From: JBCDJG01 sp038748065 | Lineage (GTDB): Bacteria; Pseudomonadota; Gammaproteobacteria; Pseudomonadales; Halieaceae | DNA: 64,000 nt | Assembly (NCBI GenBank): GCA_038748065.1 | Contig: JBCDJG010000005.1 | Coordinates: 72,614-136,613 of the forward strand | Direction: 5' to 3' | In this document: one piece after another, positions 45,168 through 54,424 of the stretch | Layout of the letters: the number at the start of each line of letters is the position of its first letter | Position numbering within the stretch: position 1 is the stretch's first letter | Translations under genes and position numbers: made by a program | Notes under the pieces: model-generated | Databases searched by the model: none | Seen by the model: only the letters and a program-made list of their open reading frames with translations | What the model was told of the DNA's origin: nothing

Positions 45168-46085
45168 CTAATGGCTATTTGCCAGTAGCAAGGCCTCCAT
45201 CAAGGCCTTCTGGGCGTGCAGGCGGTTCTCGGCCTCGTCCCAGATGACCGTATCTGCAGCATCCATCAGTTCAGCGCTGATCTCCTCGCCGCGGTGCGCT
45301 GGCAGGCAGTGCATATACAGGGCATCTGCGGCAGCCAGGCTCATCAGCTCCCCATTGACCTGGTAGGGCGCAAAAACCTGCTGTCGATGCCGCTGCTCAC
45401 TTTCCTGCCCCATGGATGCCCAGACATCGGTCACTACCAGATGAGCGCCGGCGACCGCGCGCGCGGGGTTGTGCACCACGTTGACGCGATCGCGGTTGGC
45501 GCTGAGCAAATCAGCGTCTGGTTCAAAGCCCGGCGGGCAGGCGATACGCAGCTCAAAGTCGAACTGCCTGGCCGCGTTGATATAAGACTGGCACATGTTA
45601 TTGCCGTCACCCACCCACGCGACCGTGCGGCCGGCGATGCTGCCGCGGTGCTCAGCGAAGGTTTGCATATCGGCCAGAAGCTGGCAGGGGTGGTAGTCGT
45701 CGGTCAGAGCATTGATGACGGGCACGCTGGAGTGCGCGGCGAAGCGTTCGACAATGTCATGACCGAAGGTCCTTATCATGATGATGTCGACCATCGACGA
45801 GATGACCCGTGCGCTATCCTCAATGGGCTCGCCACGGCCAAGCTGTGTATCGTTGGGCGATAGAAACATGGCGTGCCCACCTAGCTGTGCCATGCCCGCC
45901 TCGAAAGACACGCGTGTTCGAGTCGAGGACTTGGCGAAGATCATGCCGAGTACTGCGCCGTGAAAGCGCCGCTGATCCTCGCCTCGGTTGTGCGCAGTCT
46001 TGAGTTCAGATGCGCGGCCAATGATGTCTGCCAGTTCCTCCGGCGAGAAATCCAACAGCGTCAGGAAGTGCCGGGTGCCAGCCAT
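45168..46085 (-). CDS. argF: Ornithine carbamoyltransferase
   Basis: A 305-residue enzyme making citrulline from ornithine and carbamoyl phosphate in arginine synthesis. The carbamoyl-phosphate loop is KSSTRTRVSFE and the ornithine/CP motif is MHCLPAHRGEEI. The start is 3 nt past the argD stop, so the two are one operon. Confidence 0.97.
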   Translation of the reverse strand: MAGTRHFLTLLDFSPEELADIIGRASELKTAHNRGEDQRRFHGAVLGMIFAKSSTRTRVSFEAGMAQLGGHAMFLSPNDTQLGRGEPIEDSARVISSMVDIIMIRTFGHDIVERFAAHSSVPVINALTDDYHPCQLLADMQTFAEHRGSIAGRTVAWVGDGNNMCQSYINAARQFDFELRIACPPGFEPDADLLSANRDRVNVVHNPARAVAGAHLVVTDVWASMGQESEQRHRQQVFAPYQVNGELMSLAAADALYMHCLPAHRGEEISAELMDAADTVIWDEAENRLHAQKALMEALLLANSH

Positions 46086-46088
46086 ACC

Positions 46089-47255
46089 CTAGGCCCTCGC
46101 AGCGACGACATTTGCGAGGCCATCGGCCAGCGCAACGGCCTCGTCTTCGCCGATAATGAGAGGCGGCAGCAGGCGCAAGGTGTTGCCGGCGGTGACATTG
46201 ATCAGCAAACCTGCTGCCAGCGCGTCGGCCACCAGAGTGCTGCAATCCAGCTCAAGCTCAAAGCCCAGCATCAGCCCACGTCCCCGGGCCTCGCGTAGAA
46301 CCCCTTGCTCCTTAAGGTGTGCGCCCAGCCGCGACTTGATCAGGTCTCCCATCGCGGTGGCATTGGGCATCAGCTGTTCGCGGTGAATCGCGTCTACCAC
46401 GGCCAATGCTGCGGCGCAGCACAGCGGATTGCCGCCATAGGTGGAGCCATGCTTACCCGCGCTGAGTACCTCCGCCGCAATGCCTTGAGCAAGGCAGGCT
46501 CCAATTGGCAGACCGTTACCCAGGCCCTTGGCCGTAGTGACCACGTCCGGCGTAATGCCCAGACCCTGATAGGCAAAGTAGGTGCCTGTTCGACCGTTGC
46601 CACTTTGGACCTCATCGACCATGAGCAGCCATCCCCGTTCGCTGCACAGTGCGCGAACCGCTTGCAGGTAGCCGTGATCCAGCACGTGAATACCGCCTTC
46701 GCCCTGTATGGGCTCCAGCAATACAGCCACAACATCCTGGTTGTGCTCGGCGATTTGCGTCAATGCGTCGATGTCGTTGCGCTTGGCACGCACGAAGCCG
46801 CTGACCAGCGGTTCGAAACCGGCCTGTATCTTGCGGTTACCCGTGGCGCTCAAGGTGGCCAGCGTGCGACCGTGGAAGCTGTCTTCCAGCACAATAATGT
46901 TGGGCCGCTCCACGCCACGGCCGTGGCCGTAGAGGCGCGCCAGCTTGATCGCAGCCTCGTTGGCCTCTGCGCCCGAGTTGCCGAAAAAGCAGGCCGTCAT
47001 GCCGCTCGCAGTGCCGAGGGCCTGTGCAAGCTGTTGTTGCTGCTCGATATGGTAGAGATTGGACGTATGGATCACGCGCGCGGCCTGCTCTGCCACAGCG
47101 GTAACGAGGGCAGGGTGAGCATGGCCGAGTGCGTTGACGCCGATACCGGAGATACCGTCAAGGTAGCGTCGCCCGTCGCCGTCAAAGAGGTAAACACCTT
47201 CGCCATGACTGAAGGTCACGGGGAGCCTCGCATAGGTCGGCATGAGCGCGGACAT
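46089..47255 (-). CDS. argD: Acetylornithine aminotransferase
   Basis: A 388-residue class III PLP aminotransferase. The start at ATG 47255 has GGAGG 7 nt upstream; the frame is open further but has no homology there. Motifs: FFGNSGAEANEAAIKLAR, VLLEPIQGEGGI, and the PLP Lys in VVTTAKGLGNGLPIGA. It acts in arginine and possibly lysine synthesis. It is the promoter-proximal gene of argD-argF. Confidence 0.95.
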   Translation of the reverse strand: MSALMPTYARLPVTFSHGEGVYLFDGDGRRYLDGISGIGVNALGHAHPALVTAVAEQAARVIHTSNLYHIEQQQQLAQALGTASGMTACFFGNSGAEANEAAIKLARLYGHGRGVERPNIIVLEDSFHGRTLATLSATGNRKIQAGFEPLVSGFVRAKRNDIDALTQIAEHNQDVVAVLLEPIQGEGGIHVLDHGYLQAVRALCSERGWLLMVDEVQSGNGRTGTYFAYQGLGITPDVVTTAKGLGNGLPIGACLAQGIAAEVLSAGKHGSTYGGNPLCCAAALAVVDAIHREQLMPNATAMGDLIKSRLGAHLKEQGVLREARGRGLMLGFELELDCSTLVADALAAGLLINVTAGNTLRLLPPLIIGEDEAVALADGLANVVAARA

Positions 47256-47461
47256 GATAATTCCTCCCGGGGCAGCAGCCTCAAATAGTTCAGGCGGGCC
47301 CTTTACTGGATGGCCCCCAAAGTGACGGGCCGCTAAAACAAAAACTTGAAACGAAAACCTAAAACGAAAAAAGGCAGCGCGGGCTGCCTCAGTAGTGTCC
47401 AACTATAGCAATCCGCCCCCATCAGGTCCAGCGCTCCCGGCGCCGCTCCACCGTCAGGGTA

Positions 47462-47492
47462 TTGAAACCTGACCCATGAAATCGGGTAGAAT
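47462..47492 (+). promoter_or_regulatory. Possible grxD promoter
   Basis: TTGAAA and TAGAAT, 19 nt apart, about 35 nt before the grxD ATG. The hexamers are fair but the spacer is long. Confidence 0.4.
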
Positions 47493-47526
47493 GGCGGGCC
47501 AAATCACAGCGTCATCGAGAAGACTT

Positions 47527-47856
47527 ATGGACATTATCGACACCATCAAAGACCAGATAGAGAACAACCGCATCCTGCTTTATATGAAGGGCTCCCCGAA
47601 CCAGCCTCAATGTGGTTTCTCGGCACGCACGGTCCAGGCCCTGATGCAGTGTGGCGAGCGTTTTGCCTACGTTGATATTCTCAGCAACCCCGAGATTCGC
47701 GCGAACCTGCCAACCTATGCGAACTGGCCGACCTTTCCACAGCTCTGGGTCGATGGAGAGCTGATCGGCGGGTGCGATATCGTCACAGAGATGTTCGAAA
47801 GCGGTGAATTGCAAACGCTGATCAAGGACTCTGCGAGCGCCGCCGAGGCGAGCTAG
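47527..47856 (+). CDS. grxD: Monothiol glutaredoxin Grx4
   Basis: A 109-residue CGFS-type glutaredoxin that binds and transfers a [2Fe-2S] cluster with glutathione. The active site CGFS is at residues 29-32, with Lys21 of YMKGSP binding glutathione, and WPTFPQLWVDGELIGGCDI completes the fold. ATG 47527 with GAGAAG upstream is preferred over the longer frame from 47476. It lies beside bfr and bfd, all tied to iron handling. Confidence 0.96.
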   Translation: MDIIDTIKDQIENNRILLYMKGSPNQPQCGFSARTVQALMQCGERFAYVDILSNPEIRANLPTYANWPTFPQLWVDGELIGGCDIVTEMFESGELQTLIKDSASAAEAS

Positions 47857-47885
47857 CTCGGTTCGGACTCAGCCTCAAAGAAAAA

Positions 47886-47913
47886 GCCACCACTGAAAAG
47901 TGGTGGCTTTTTT
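47886..47913. terminator. Bidirectional terminator between grxD and bfr
   Basis: GCCACCACT, a GAAA tetraloop, AGTGGTGGC and a T run on the plus strand; the A run on the left gives a T run on the minus strand. It lies between two convergent genes. Confidence 0.88.
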
Positions 47914-47965
47914 ATCGCCCGCTTCCTGTCGACACGCCCATTCGGCGGGCCGAAGCGCAGCGACT

Positions 47966-48445
47966 TTAGCTCTTGACTGAGTGCATGGCCGTCTGCAGGT
48001 AGTTTTGCAGGCCGACTTTGTCGATCAGGCCGAGTTGGGTCTCCAGCCAGTCGATGTGCTCCTCTTCCGCCTCCATGATCTCGACAAACAGCTCACGCGA
48101 GACGTAGTCACCCACGGCCTGGCTGTGATCAATAGCCGCTTTCAGATCTGCGTGCGCAATGTGTTCCAGCTTGAGATCGCACTCCAGCATTTCCTTGGTG
48201 TTCTCGCCGATCATCAGCTTGCCGAGATCCTGCAGGTTGGGCAGGCCCTCCAGGAATAAAATGCGCTCGATCAGCTTGTCGGCGTGCTTCATTTCGTCGA
48301 TGGACTCGTGGTATTCGTAGTCACCGAGTTCCGTCAAACCCCAGTCTTTGAACATCCGCGAGTGCAAGAAGTACTGGTTAATGGCAACGAGTTCGTTGGC
48401 GAGTATCTGGTTAAGATGCTCGATTACTTTGGGATCACCTTTCAC
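47966..48445 (-). CDS. bfr: Bacterioferritin
   Basis: A 159-residue iron-storage subunit that forms a 24-mer with heme at the two-fold interface. The heme ligand Met52 and the ferroxidase residues Glu18, Glu51 and His54 are all present, with the later pair in MEAEEEHIDWLE. A Fur-like site lies about 90 nt upstream. The Bfd ferredoxin gene is upstream on the same strand, separated by a terminator. Confidence 0.97.
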   Translation of the reverse strand: MKGDPKVIEHLNQILANELVAINQYFLHSRMFKDWGLTELGDYEYHESIDEMKHADKLIERILFLEGLPNLQDLGKLMIGENTKEMLECDLKLEHIAHADLKAAIDHSQAVGDYVSRELFVEIMEAEEEHIDWLETQLGLIDKVGLQNYLQTAMHSVKS

Positions 48446-48533
48446 TGTGTTTTCCTCCGCTTGTCAGTGAGGTGGCAAGTATGCGGATGAGATCGAGCAA
48501 TGTCAACGTAAGTTATTGATTTTATTGATAATT

Positions 48534-48552
48534 TATAATGATAATCAGAGTG
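48534..48552. promoter_or_regulatory. Fur-like box upstream of bfr
   Basis: TATAATGATAATCAGAGTG matches the 19-bp Fur consensus at 14 positions and sits in an AT-rich patch with further GATAAT hexamers around 48526 and 48539. Binding is inferred. Confidence 0.6.
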
Positions 48553-48660
48553 ATTCTCAGCAGCTTTATGTGTCCAGGGTTTGTATGCCTAAGTGGATAA
48601 AGCGCGGTTTGTGCAGGCAGCCACGGTGGTGACAGGGAACCCGGCGCAGTGGCCAGGCAT

Positions 48661-48683
48661 AAAAAAGCCGGCGTGGGCCGGCT
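48661..48683 (-). terminator. Terminator after bfd
   Basis: On the minus strand AGCCGGC, a CCAC loop, GCCGGCT and a run of T. It lies 34 nt past the bfd stop. Confidence 0.85.
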
Positions 48684-48716
48684 CTTGGTGCTGGGTGAGG
48701 GCGTGCTCGTGAGGCT

Positions 48717-48923
48717 TCAGGTGACGGCGTAAAAGAGCTGCTCTGCATCGGCTGGCATAGCGTCGAGTGATTCGCGCACGATCTCTCGCGCTAGCACACC
48801 ACATTTACCGCACTGGCTGGCGACGCCCAGGGTGTTGCGGACTTCTCGTATGGAGCCGGCGCCGTCCTGGACCGCAGCGCGAATCTGGGTATCGGTGATG
48901 CCTTTGCAAATGCATACGTACAT
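48717..48923 (-). CDS. bfd: Bacterioferritin-associated ferredoxin
   Basis: A 68-residue [2Fe-2S] protein with ligands Cys4, Cys6, Cys38 and Cys41 (CIC...CGKC). Bfd reduces heme in bacterioferritin to release iron. A Fur-like site lies 44-62 nt upstream, so it is probably induced under iron limitation. bfr follows on the same strand after a terminator and its own Fur-like site. Confidence 0.93.
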   Translation of the reverse strand: MYVCICKGITDTQIRAAVQDGAGSIREVRNTLGVASQCGKCGVLAREIVRESLDAMPADAEQLFYAVT

Positions 48924-48966
48924 GGCTTGCGGGCCTGTTTACTTTCTGTATGCACGGGAAGGTAAT

Positions 48967-48985
48967 AATAATGAGAATGATTGTC
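48967..48985. promoter_or_regulatory. Fur-like box upstream of bfd
   Basis: AATAATGAGAATGATTGTC matches the Fur consensus at 15 of 19 positions, 44 nt before the bfd start. Confidence 0.7.
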
Positions 48986-49003
48986 AACAATATTCAGACT
49001 TTC

Positions 49004-49639
49004 TTACCCCGCATGCGTGGCTGAACGCAGAGCCGCCTGCACCAGTTCCAGTCGATCGTTGCCAAAGTACATGTCTTCGCCGATGAACAAGGTGGGTGAA
49101 CCGAAGCCGCCCCGGGCGATCAGCTCATCTGTGTTCGCGCGCAGCCGGTCCTTGTAGTGTTGGTCTTTGGTGGCGGCGAGCAGCGCATCCGGATCCACCC
49201 CCACCGAGGCGCCCAGCCGCGCGAGCACTGCCGGGTCAGCGATATTGGTCTCGGACCCGCCGCCCCAGTAAGCCTTGAAAACGGCAAGAGAATAAGGCAC
49301 CAACTTGCCCTGGTCGTTGGCAAAGAGGGCTCCGCGCATGGCATTGACGGCGTTGATCGGATGTCCCGTGGGCCAGGCCAGCGTGATATTTGCCAAGCGC
49401 GCCCAGTCCGCAAGATCCTTGAAGTAGTAACGCAGCTTGGGAGAATCTGCCGAGAGGAACTGCTCGCGACCGCTGTAGACCCCCTGGTTGACCTCGTTGA
49501 ACACGCCGCCGACGATGATCGGGCGCCACTCGATATGAACGCGCAGAGACTCACAGATTGGCAGGATCCGACTGAAAGCGAGATAGGTCCACGGGCTAGA
49601 GCAGTCGTAAAAGAACTCTAGTGCAGTGCCCTTGGCCAT
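49004..49639 (-). CDS. 2-hydroxychromene-2-carboxylate isomerase-like DsbA-fold protein
   Basis: A 211-residue protein of the kappa-GST/HCCA isomerase family. The active Ser region is EFFYDCSSPWTYLAF, and GGFGSPTLFIGEDMYFGNDRL contains the cis-Pro loop. The founding member isomerizes chromene carboxylates in naphthalene degradation; many relatives handle other aromatic or thiol compounds. No aromatic-degradation genes are near. It is divergent from proA. Confidence 0.85.
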   Translation of the reverse strand: MAKGTALEFFYDCSSPWTYLAFSRILPICESLRVHIEWRPIIVGGVFNEVNQGVYSGREQFLSADSPKLRYYFKDLADWARLANITLAWPTGHPINAVNAMRGALFANDQGKLVPYSLAVFKAYWGGGSETNIADPAVLARLGASVGVDPDALLAATKDQHYKDRLRANTDELIARGGFGSPTLFIGEDMYFGNDRLELVQAALRSATHAG

Positions 49640-49761
49640 GGCGCGCTCCGGTATTTTTGCTGCCGCAGCTTAGCACACGGGCCTCCCTCATCAGGTATAA
49701 TCGCCGGCCCCGCGGAAAGGGTCCCGGACAACGGGCCCTGGGGAAAAGGTAAAGTGGGACA

Positions 49762-51024
49762 GTGGAAACGGACATCGAACAGTACGTTGAGCAGCTTGGC
49801 CGGGCGGCGCGCGATGCGTCACGCCTGGTAGCGGCCTCGAGCACGGCGGCGCGCAATCGCGCGCTGCTGGCCTCGCGCGACGCGCTTGATGGCGCTCGGT
49901 CAACACTGGCCGAGGCCAATGCTGAAGATCTTGAACGAGGCCGTGGCAGTGGCCTTGATGCGGCCCTGCTGGATCGGCTGGAGCTGACCCCCGGCCGCAT
50001 CGATACCATGCTGGAGGGCCTGACCCAGGTGGCTGCTTTGCCGGACCCGGTGGGCAGTATCAGTGATATGAACACCATGCCCAGCGGTATTCAGGTCGGC
50101 CGTATGCGCGTGCCCCTGGGCGTTATCGGTATTATCTATGAATCCAGGCCCAACGTGACCGTCGAAGCGGCCAGTCTCTGCCTGAAATCCGGCAACGCCA
50201 CGATTTTGCGCGGCGGCTCCGAGTCCCTGGCATCGAATACAGCCATTGCTCGCTGCCTTGCGGCAGGCCTGCGCGATGCGCAGCTGCCCGAGGCCGCTGT
50301 GCAGGTTGTTGCCACGCGTGATCGTGCGGTAGTGGGACAGATGATCACCCGCCCGGAATATATCGATGTTATCGTGCCCCGGGGCGGCAAGGGCTTGATA
50401 GAGCGGATCAGCAAAGACGCCCGTGTGCCAGTGATCAAGCACTTGGACGGCGTGTGCCACGTCTATATAGATGAAGGCGCTGATCACGACATGGCCCATG
50501 CGGTTGCGCTCAACGCCAAGACCCAGCGCTACGGTACCTGCAATACCATGGAGACCCTGCTCGTTGCCGCCAGCGAGGCCGATGCAGTGCTGCCGCCGCT
50601 GGCGGCGGCCTATCTTGATGCCGGCGTTGAACTGCGCGGCTGTGAGCGTACCCGGCAGATTATGGCCAGCGCTCTACCCGCAAGCGAGCAAGACTGGTAT
50701 GAGGAGTACCTGGCCCCCGTCCTCGCAGTGCGCATTGTCGATGATGTGGATGCGGCCATCGCGCACATTACGACCTACAGCTCTCAGCATACCGATGCTA
50801 TTGTGACCAACGACCACGGCCGCGCCATGCGTTTTTTGCGCGAAGTGGATTCCAGCTCCGTCATGGTTAACGCATCAACGCGTTTTGCCGACGGCTTTGA
50901 GTATGGCCTGGGTGCGGAAATCGGCATCTCTACTGATAAGCTCCACGCTCGCGGCCCCGTGGGGCTTGAGGGCCTGACCTCACAGAAGTTCATCGTGCTG
51001 GGCGAGGGGCAGGTCCGCCGTTGA
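49762..51024 (+). CDS. proA: Glutamate-5-semialdehyde dehydrogenase
   Basis: A 420-residue NADPH-dependent enzyme that reduces glutamyl-5-phosphate in proline synthesis. The catalytic Cys lies in AKTQRYGTCNTMETLLV, with IYESRPNVTVEAA and SSVMVNASTRFADGFEYGLGAEIGIST as further signatures. The start is GTG 49762. nadD overlaps its stop by 4 nt. proB is not in the window. Confidence 0.96.
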   Translation: METDIEQYVEQLGRAARDASRLVAASSTAARNRALLASRDALDGARSTLAEANAEDLERGRGSGLDAALLDRLELTPGRIDTMLEGLTQVAALPDPVGSISDMNTMPSGIQVGRMRVPLGVIGIIYESRPNVTVEAASLCLKSGNATILRGGSESLASNTAIARCLAAGLRDAQLPEAAVQVVATRDRAVVGQMITRPEYIDVIVPRGGKGLIERISKDARVPVIKHLDGVCHVYIDEGADHDMAHAVALNAKTQRYGTCNTMETLLVAASEADAVLPPLAAAYLDAGVELRGCERTRQIMASALPASEQDWYEEYLAPVLAVRIVDDVDAAIAHITTYSSQHTDAIVTNDHGRAMRFLREVDSSSVMVNASTRFADGFEYGLGAEIGISTDKLHARGPVGLEGLTSQKFIVLGEGQVRR

Positions 51025-51662
51025 GCGTCGATCGCCCCGTTGCCGTGCTCGGCGGTACGTTCAATCCCATTCATTACGGCCACCTGCGCTCCGCGATAGA
51101 GCTGCTCGACGTGCTGAACCTGGCTGAACTGCGCCTCATGCCTTGTGCCCTGCCGCCGCACCGCGAACCACCGGGCTGTTCGGCCGAGCACCGCGCAACG
51201 ATGGTCGATCTGGCCATTGCTGGCGCCGAGCGCTTGCGCTGCGACCGGCGAGAGCTGGATCGTAGCGGCCCTTCCTACACGATCGACAGCCTTGAATCGA
51301 TAAGGCGGGAGCTGGGCGACAGGCGTAGCCTGTGCCTGATTATGGGCGGCGACGCTATCCACAGCATCCGCAGCTGGTACCGCTGGCAGGAGCTGCTGGA
51401 CTATTGCCATATTGTGGTGATCGCTCGTCCGGGCTGGCAGCTGCCGGATGCCGGGGAGGTCAGCGACTGGCTGGCCGCGCATCGCGTCTCACGACGCGAC
51501 GAGCTGGCTGTTAGCCCAGCCGGCATGATCTGGCTGGAAGCGCTGCGCCCGCTCGCTATCTCTTCGACCGACATACGTACACTGCTGGCGGCAGGACGCA
51601 GCCCCCGCTACCTATTACCGGAGCCCGTAGTGGACTATATTGAACGCAACGCGCTGTATTGA
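51021..51662 (+). CDS. nadD: Nicotinate-nucleotide adenylyltransferase
   Basis: A 213-residue enzyme that makes NaAD from nicotinate mononucleotide and ATP in NAD synthesis. The nucleotidyl motif is GGTFNPIHYGHLRSA and the ISSTDIR motif is near the C-terminus. The TTG start at 51021 lies within the end of proA, so the two are coupled. Confidence 0.95.
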   Translation: MSVDRPVAVLGGTFNPIHYGHLRSAIELLDVLNLAELRLMPCALPPHREPPGCSAEHRATMVDLAIAGAERLRCDRRELDRSGPSYTIDSLESIRRELGDRRSLCLIMGGDAIHSIRSWYRWQELLDYCHIVVIARPGWQLPDAGEVSDWLAAHRVSRRDELAVSPAGMIWLEALRPLAISSTDIRTLLAAGRSPRYLLPEPVVDYIERNALY

Positions 51663-51743
51663 ATACCATGCGCCCAATCGATGAGGACTTGATGACCGCC
51701 TTGCCCCCGCGAACACCCGCCGTCGCGCTCGCCGGAGCCCCGT

Positions 51744-52079
51744 GTGGACGCTGATACCCTGAAGCATCTAGTAGAATCCGCTCTCGACGACTTGAAGGCC
51801 GTCAACACCGTCTCCCTCGACGTATCCGCGCTGACCGATGTGATGGACTATCTCGTTATCTGTTCCGGCACGTCCAATCGTCACGTCAAGTCATTAGCGG
51901 ACAACGTCTGTATGGAAGCCAAGAAGGCTGGCCAGCGTCCGCTGGGCGTGGAAGGTGAGGACGCCGGTGAGTGGGTGCTGGTAGATTTTGGGGACGTCGT
52001 TGTGCACGTCATGCTCCCAGCGACACGCGACTTTTACGACCTGGAACGCCTCTGGTCGCACCCCGTTGCAGCCGACTGA
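51744..52079 (+). CDS. rsfS: Ribosomal silencing factor RsfS
   Basis: A 111-residue RsfS/Iojap protein that binds ribosomal protein L14 and blocks subunit joining in stationary phase. Signatures: DYLVICSGTSNRHVKSLAD and DFGDVVVHVMLPATRDFYDLE. The start is GTG 51744. rlmH begins directly after its stop. Confidence 0.95.
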   Translation: MDADTLKHLVESALDDLKAVNTVSLDVSALTDVMDYLVICSGTSNRHVKSLADNVCMEAKKAGQRPLGVEGEDAGEWVLVDFGDVVVHVMLPATRDFYDLERLWSHPVAAD

Positions 52080-52550
52080 ATGCGCCTGAGTATAGTTGCC
52101 GTCGGCGGCAAGATGCCCGGCTGGGTAGACGCTGGCGTCACAGACTATACCCGCCGCCTGCCCCGTGAGCTAAAGGTGGACTGGCGCGAAATCCCGCTGG
52201 CACATCGTGGGCGTGATAACACCGCCGATAAGCTCCGTGAGCGCGAGGGGGAACAGATTCTGAAGGCCGTACCGGCGGCGGATCGGGTCATCGCGCTAGA
52301 CGTTCTCGGGCACAGCTGGAGCACACCGGAGCTGGCTCGCCAGCTGACTGACTGGCAGATGTCTGGCGATAACTTCAGTCTCCTGATTGGTGGACCTGAC
52401 GGCTTGTCCGAGGCCTGTCTGGCGCGCGCGGAGCGGCGCTGGTCGTTGAGTGATCTGACCCTGCCGCATCCGCTGGTCCGGGTTGTGCTGGTGGAGCAGA
52501 TTTATCGGGCTTGGACAATCACTGCCAACCACCCTTATCATCGGCAGTAG
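52080..52550 (+). CDS. rlmH: 23S rRNA pseudouridine-1915 N3-methyltransferase
   Basis: A 156-residue SPOUT methyltransferase. It has the knot glycine loop LLIGGPDGLSEACLARA and the C-terminal VRVVLVEQIYRAWTITANHPYHR. It methylates pseudouridine 1915 in helix 69. It sits in the conserved rsfS-rlmH-mrdA order; there is no gap from rsfS. Confidence 0.97.
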   Translation: MRLSIVAVGGKMPGWVDAGVTDYTRRLPRELKVDWREIPLAHRGRDNTADKLREREGEQILKAVPAADRVIALDVLGHSWSTPELARQLTDWQMSGDNFSLLIGGPDGLSEACLARAERRWSLSDLTLPHPLVRVVLVEQIYRAWTITANHPYHRQ

Positions 52551-52582
52551 ATCGAAGCGACACCCTCCCACGCTCAGGCTGC

Positions 52583-54424
52583 ATGCAACAACAGATCGCC
52601 CTCAAAGACCCCCACCGGGAAGCCCGCGTGTACAACGTGCGCACCATCACGGCGATCGCCGTGGTGCTCGGCCTGCTGGCGCTGATACTCGGGCGCTACT
52701 ACGGCCTACAGATCACCGATTACGAAGCCTACCGTACGCAATCGGACCGCAATCGGGTGCAGCTGCAGCCGCTGCCGCCGAAGCGCGGGCTGATATACGA
52801 TCGCAATGGCGTGCTGCTGGCTGATAACCGGCCAAGCTACCTGCTCTCTATCGTGAAAGAGCGTGTCGATGACCTCGACGAGACCCTGGCGCATCTACAA
52901 ACGCTGCTGCCCATCTCCGAGGCGGATATTGAGAACTTCGAAAAGAAACTGCAGCGGCGTCGCCCCTATGAGGCCGTCCCCTTGCGCTTCAAACTAACCG
53001 AGGATGAGCGCGCTCGCCTGGCGGTCAATCGCTATCGACTCCCCGGCGTGGTGGTTGATGCGCAGCTACTGCGCCACTATCCCCATGGCGAACTGTTCTC
53101 CCATGCCCTTGGCTATGTCGGACGGATTAATGAGCAGGAAGCCACGACACTGGATGAAACGGATTATCGCGGCACATTCCACGTGGGCAAGGTCGGAGTG
53201 GAGAAGTTTTACGAGGATACCCTGCACGGCGTGGTGGGCTACCAGAACGTAGAGACCAATGCCCATGGCCGCGTCCTGCGGGTGCTTGAGCGTCACGACC
53301 CCGTGCCCGGCGATGACCTGAGGCTGCACCTGGACATCCGCCTGCAACAGGTAGCCTTTGAGGCCCTTGATGGGCAGCGCGGTGCCCTGGTCGCCATCGA
53401 CCCCAATAGCGGCGGCGTGCTGGCCCTGGTGTCCACCCCGGGCTTCGACACCAACCTGTTCGTCAACGGCATCAGTTCCCGGGACTATAGTGAGCTGCGT
53501 GATTCGCCTGACGTGCCCCTGTTTAACCGTGCCGTACAGGGCCAGTATCCGCCGGGTTCTACGGTCAAACCGATCCTGGGGATGGCTGGCCTGGAATCGG
53601 GCCTGGTCACCCGTGAAAGCACGGTACCGGACCCCGGCTATTACCGACTGCCTGGCGACACCCGGCGCTACCGCGACTGGATCCTGAAAATTCGCGGCAC
53701 GGGTCACGCCCCGCAGGTCGACCTGCACATGGCAATCGCTGAATCCTGCGATGTGTATTTTTATGATCTGGCGCGCCGCCTGACCATTGATGGCATGCAC
53801 GAGCACCTGCTGCCCTACGGTCTCGGTGAGCAAACGGGTGTGGATACGACTAACGAGCGCCGCGGTGTGCTGCCCTCGACCCGCTGGAAGCGAGACGCTA
53901 TGGCGCAACCATGGTACCCCGGCGAAACCCTGTCGGCGGGCATAGGGCAGGGCTACATGCTGGTTACGCCCATGCAGTTGGCGGTGGCGACCACCGCTCT
54001 GGCAACCCGAGGTGAGCGCCGCGTGCCACGTCTCGTCCAGGCTGTGAACGGGGAGGCCGTTCCAGCACCCCTGCTGCCCACCGTCGCGGGCACCTCCGAT
54101 CACTGGCAGACCGTGCATGACGCAATGCGCGCGGTAGTGCACTCGGACTCTGGCTCGGCGCGCAAGATTGGCTTGGATATTCCTTATCAGATGGCCGGTA
54201 AAACGGGCACGGCACAGGTTATCGGCATCGCCCAGGATGCCGTTTATGATGAAGAAGAAATTGCCGAGCGCCATCGCAACCACGGTCTGTTCATTGCCTT
54301 TGCGCCGTTTGAGGCGCCGACTATCGCCGTCGCGGTGATCGTTGAAAACGGCGGTGGCAGTAGCGCTGCCTACCCGATAGCCCGGGAGGTGATCGACGCC
54401 TGGCTGTTGGGCACGACCGGCTGA
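52583..54424 (+). CDS. mrdA: Penicillin-binding protein 2 (elongation transpeptidase)
   Basis: A 613-residue class B PBP that cross-links peptidoglycan in the elongasome with RodA. There is one N-terminal TM helix (TITAIAVVLGLLALILGRYY), a pedestal domain, and the transpeptidase with STVK (nucleophile Ser), SCD and KTGTAQV. The start is ATG 52583, 33 nt past rlmH; the frame is open earlier but overlaps rlmH. The rodA start overlaps its stop. Confidence 0.96.
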   Translation: MQQQIALKDPHREARVYNVRTITAIAVVLGLLALILGRYYGLQITDYEAYRTQSDRNRVQLQPLPPKRGLIYDRNGVLLADNRPSYLLSIVKERVDDLDETLAHLQTLLPISEADIENFEKKLQRRRPYEAVPLRFKLTEDERARLAVNRYRLPGVVVDAQLLRHYPHGELFSHALGYVGRINEQEATTLDETDYRGTFHVGKVGVEKFYEDTLHGVVGYQNVETNAHGRVLRVLERHDPVPGDDLRLHLDIRLQQVAFEALDGQRGALVAIDPNSGGVLALVSTPGFDTNLFVNGISSRDYSELRDSPDVPLFNRAVQGQYPPGSTVKPILGMAGLESGLVTRESTVPDPGYYRLPGDTRRYRDWILKIRGTGHAPQVDLHMAIAESCDVYFYDLARRLTIDGMHEHLLPYGLGEQTGVDTTNERRGVLPSTRWKRDAMAQPWYPGETLSAGIGQGYMLVTPMQLAVATTALATRGERRVPRLVQAVNGEAVPAPLLPTVAGTSDHWQTVHDAMRAVVHSDSGSARKIGLDIPYQMAGKTGTAQVIGIAQDAVYDEEEIAERHRNHGLFIAFAPFEAPTIAVAVIVENGGGSSAAYPIAREVIDAWLLGTTG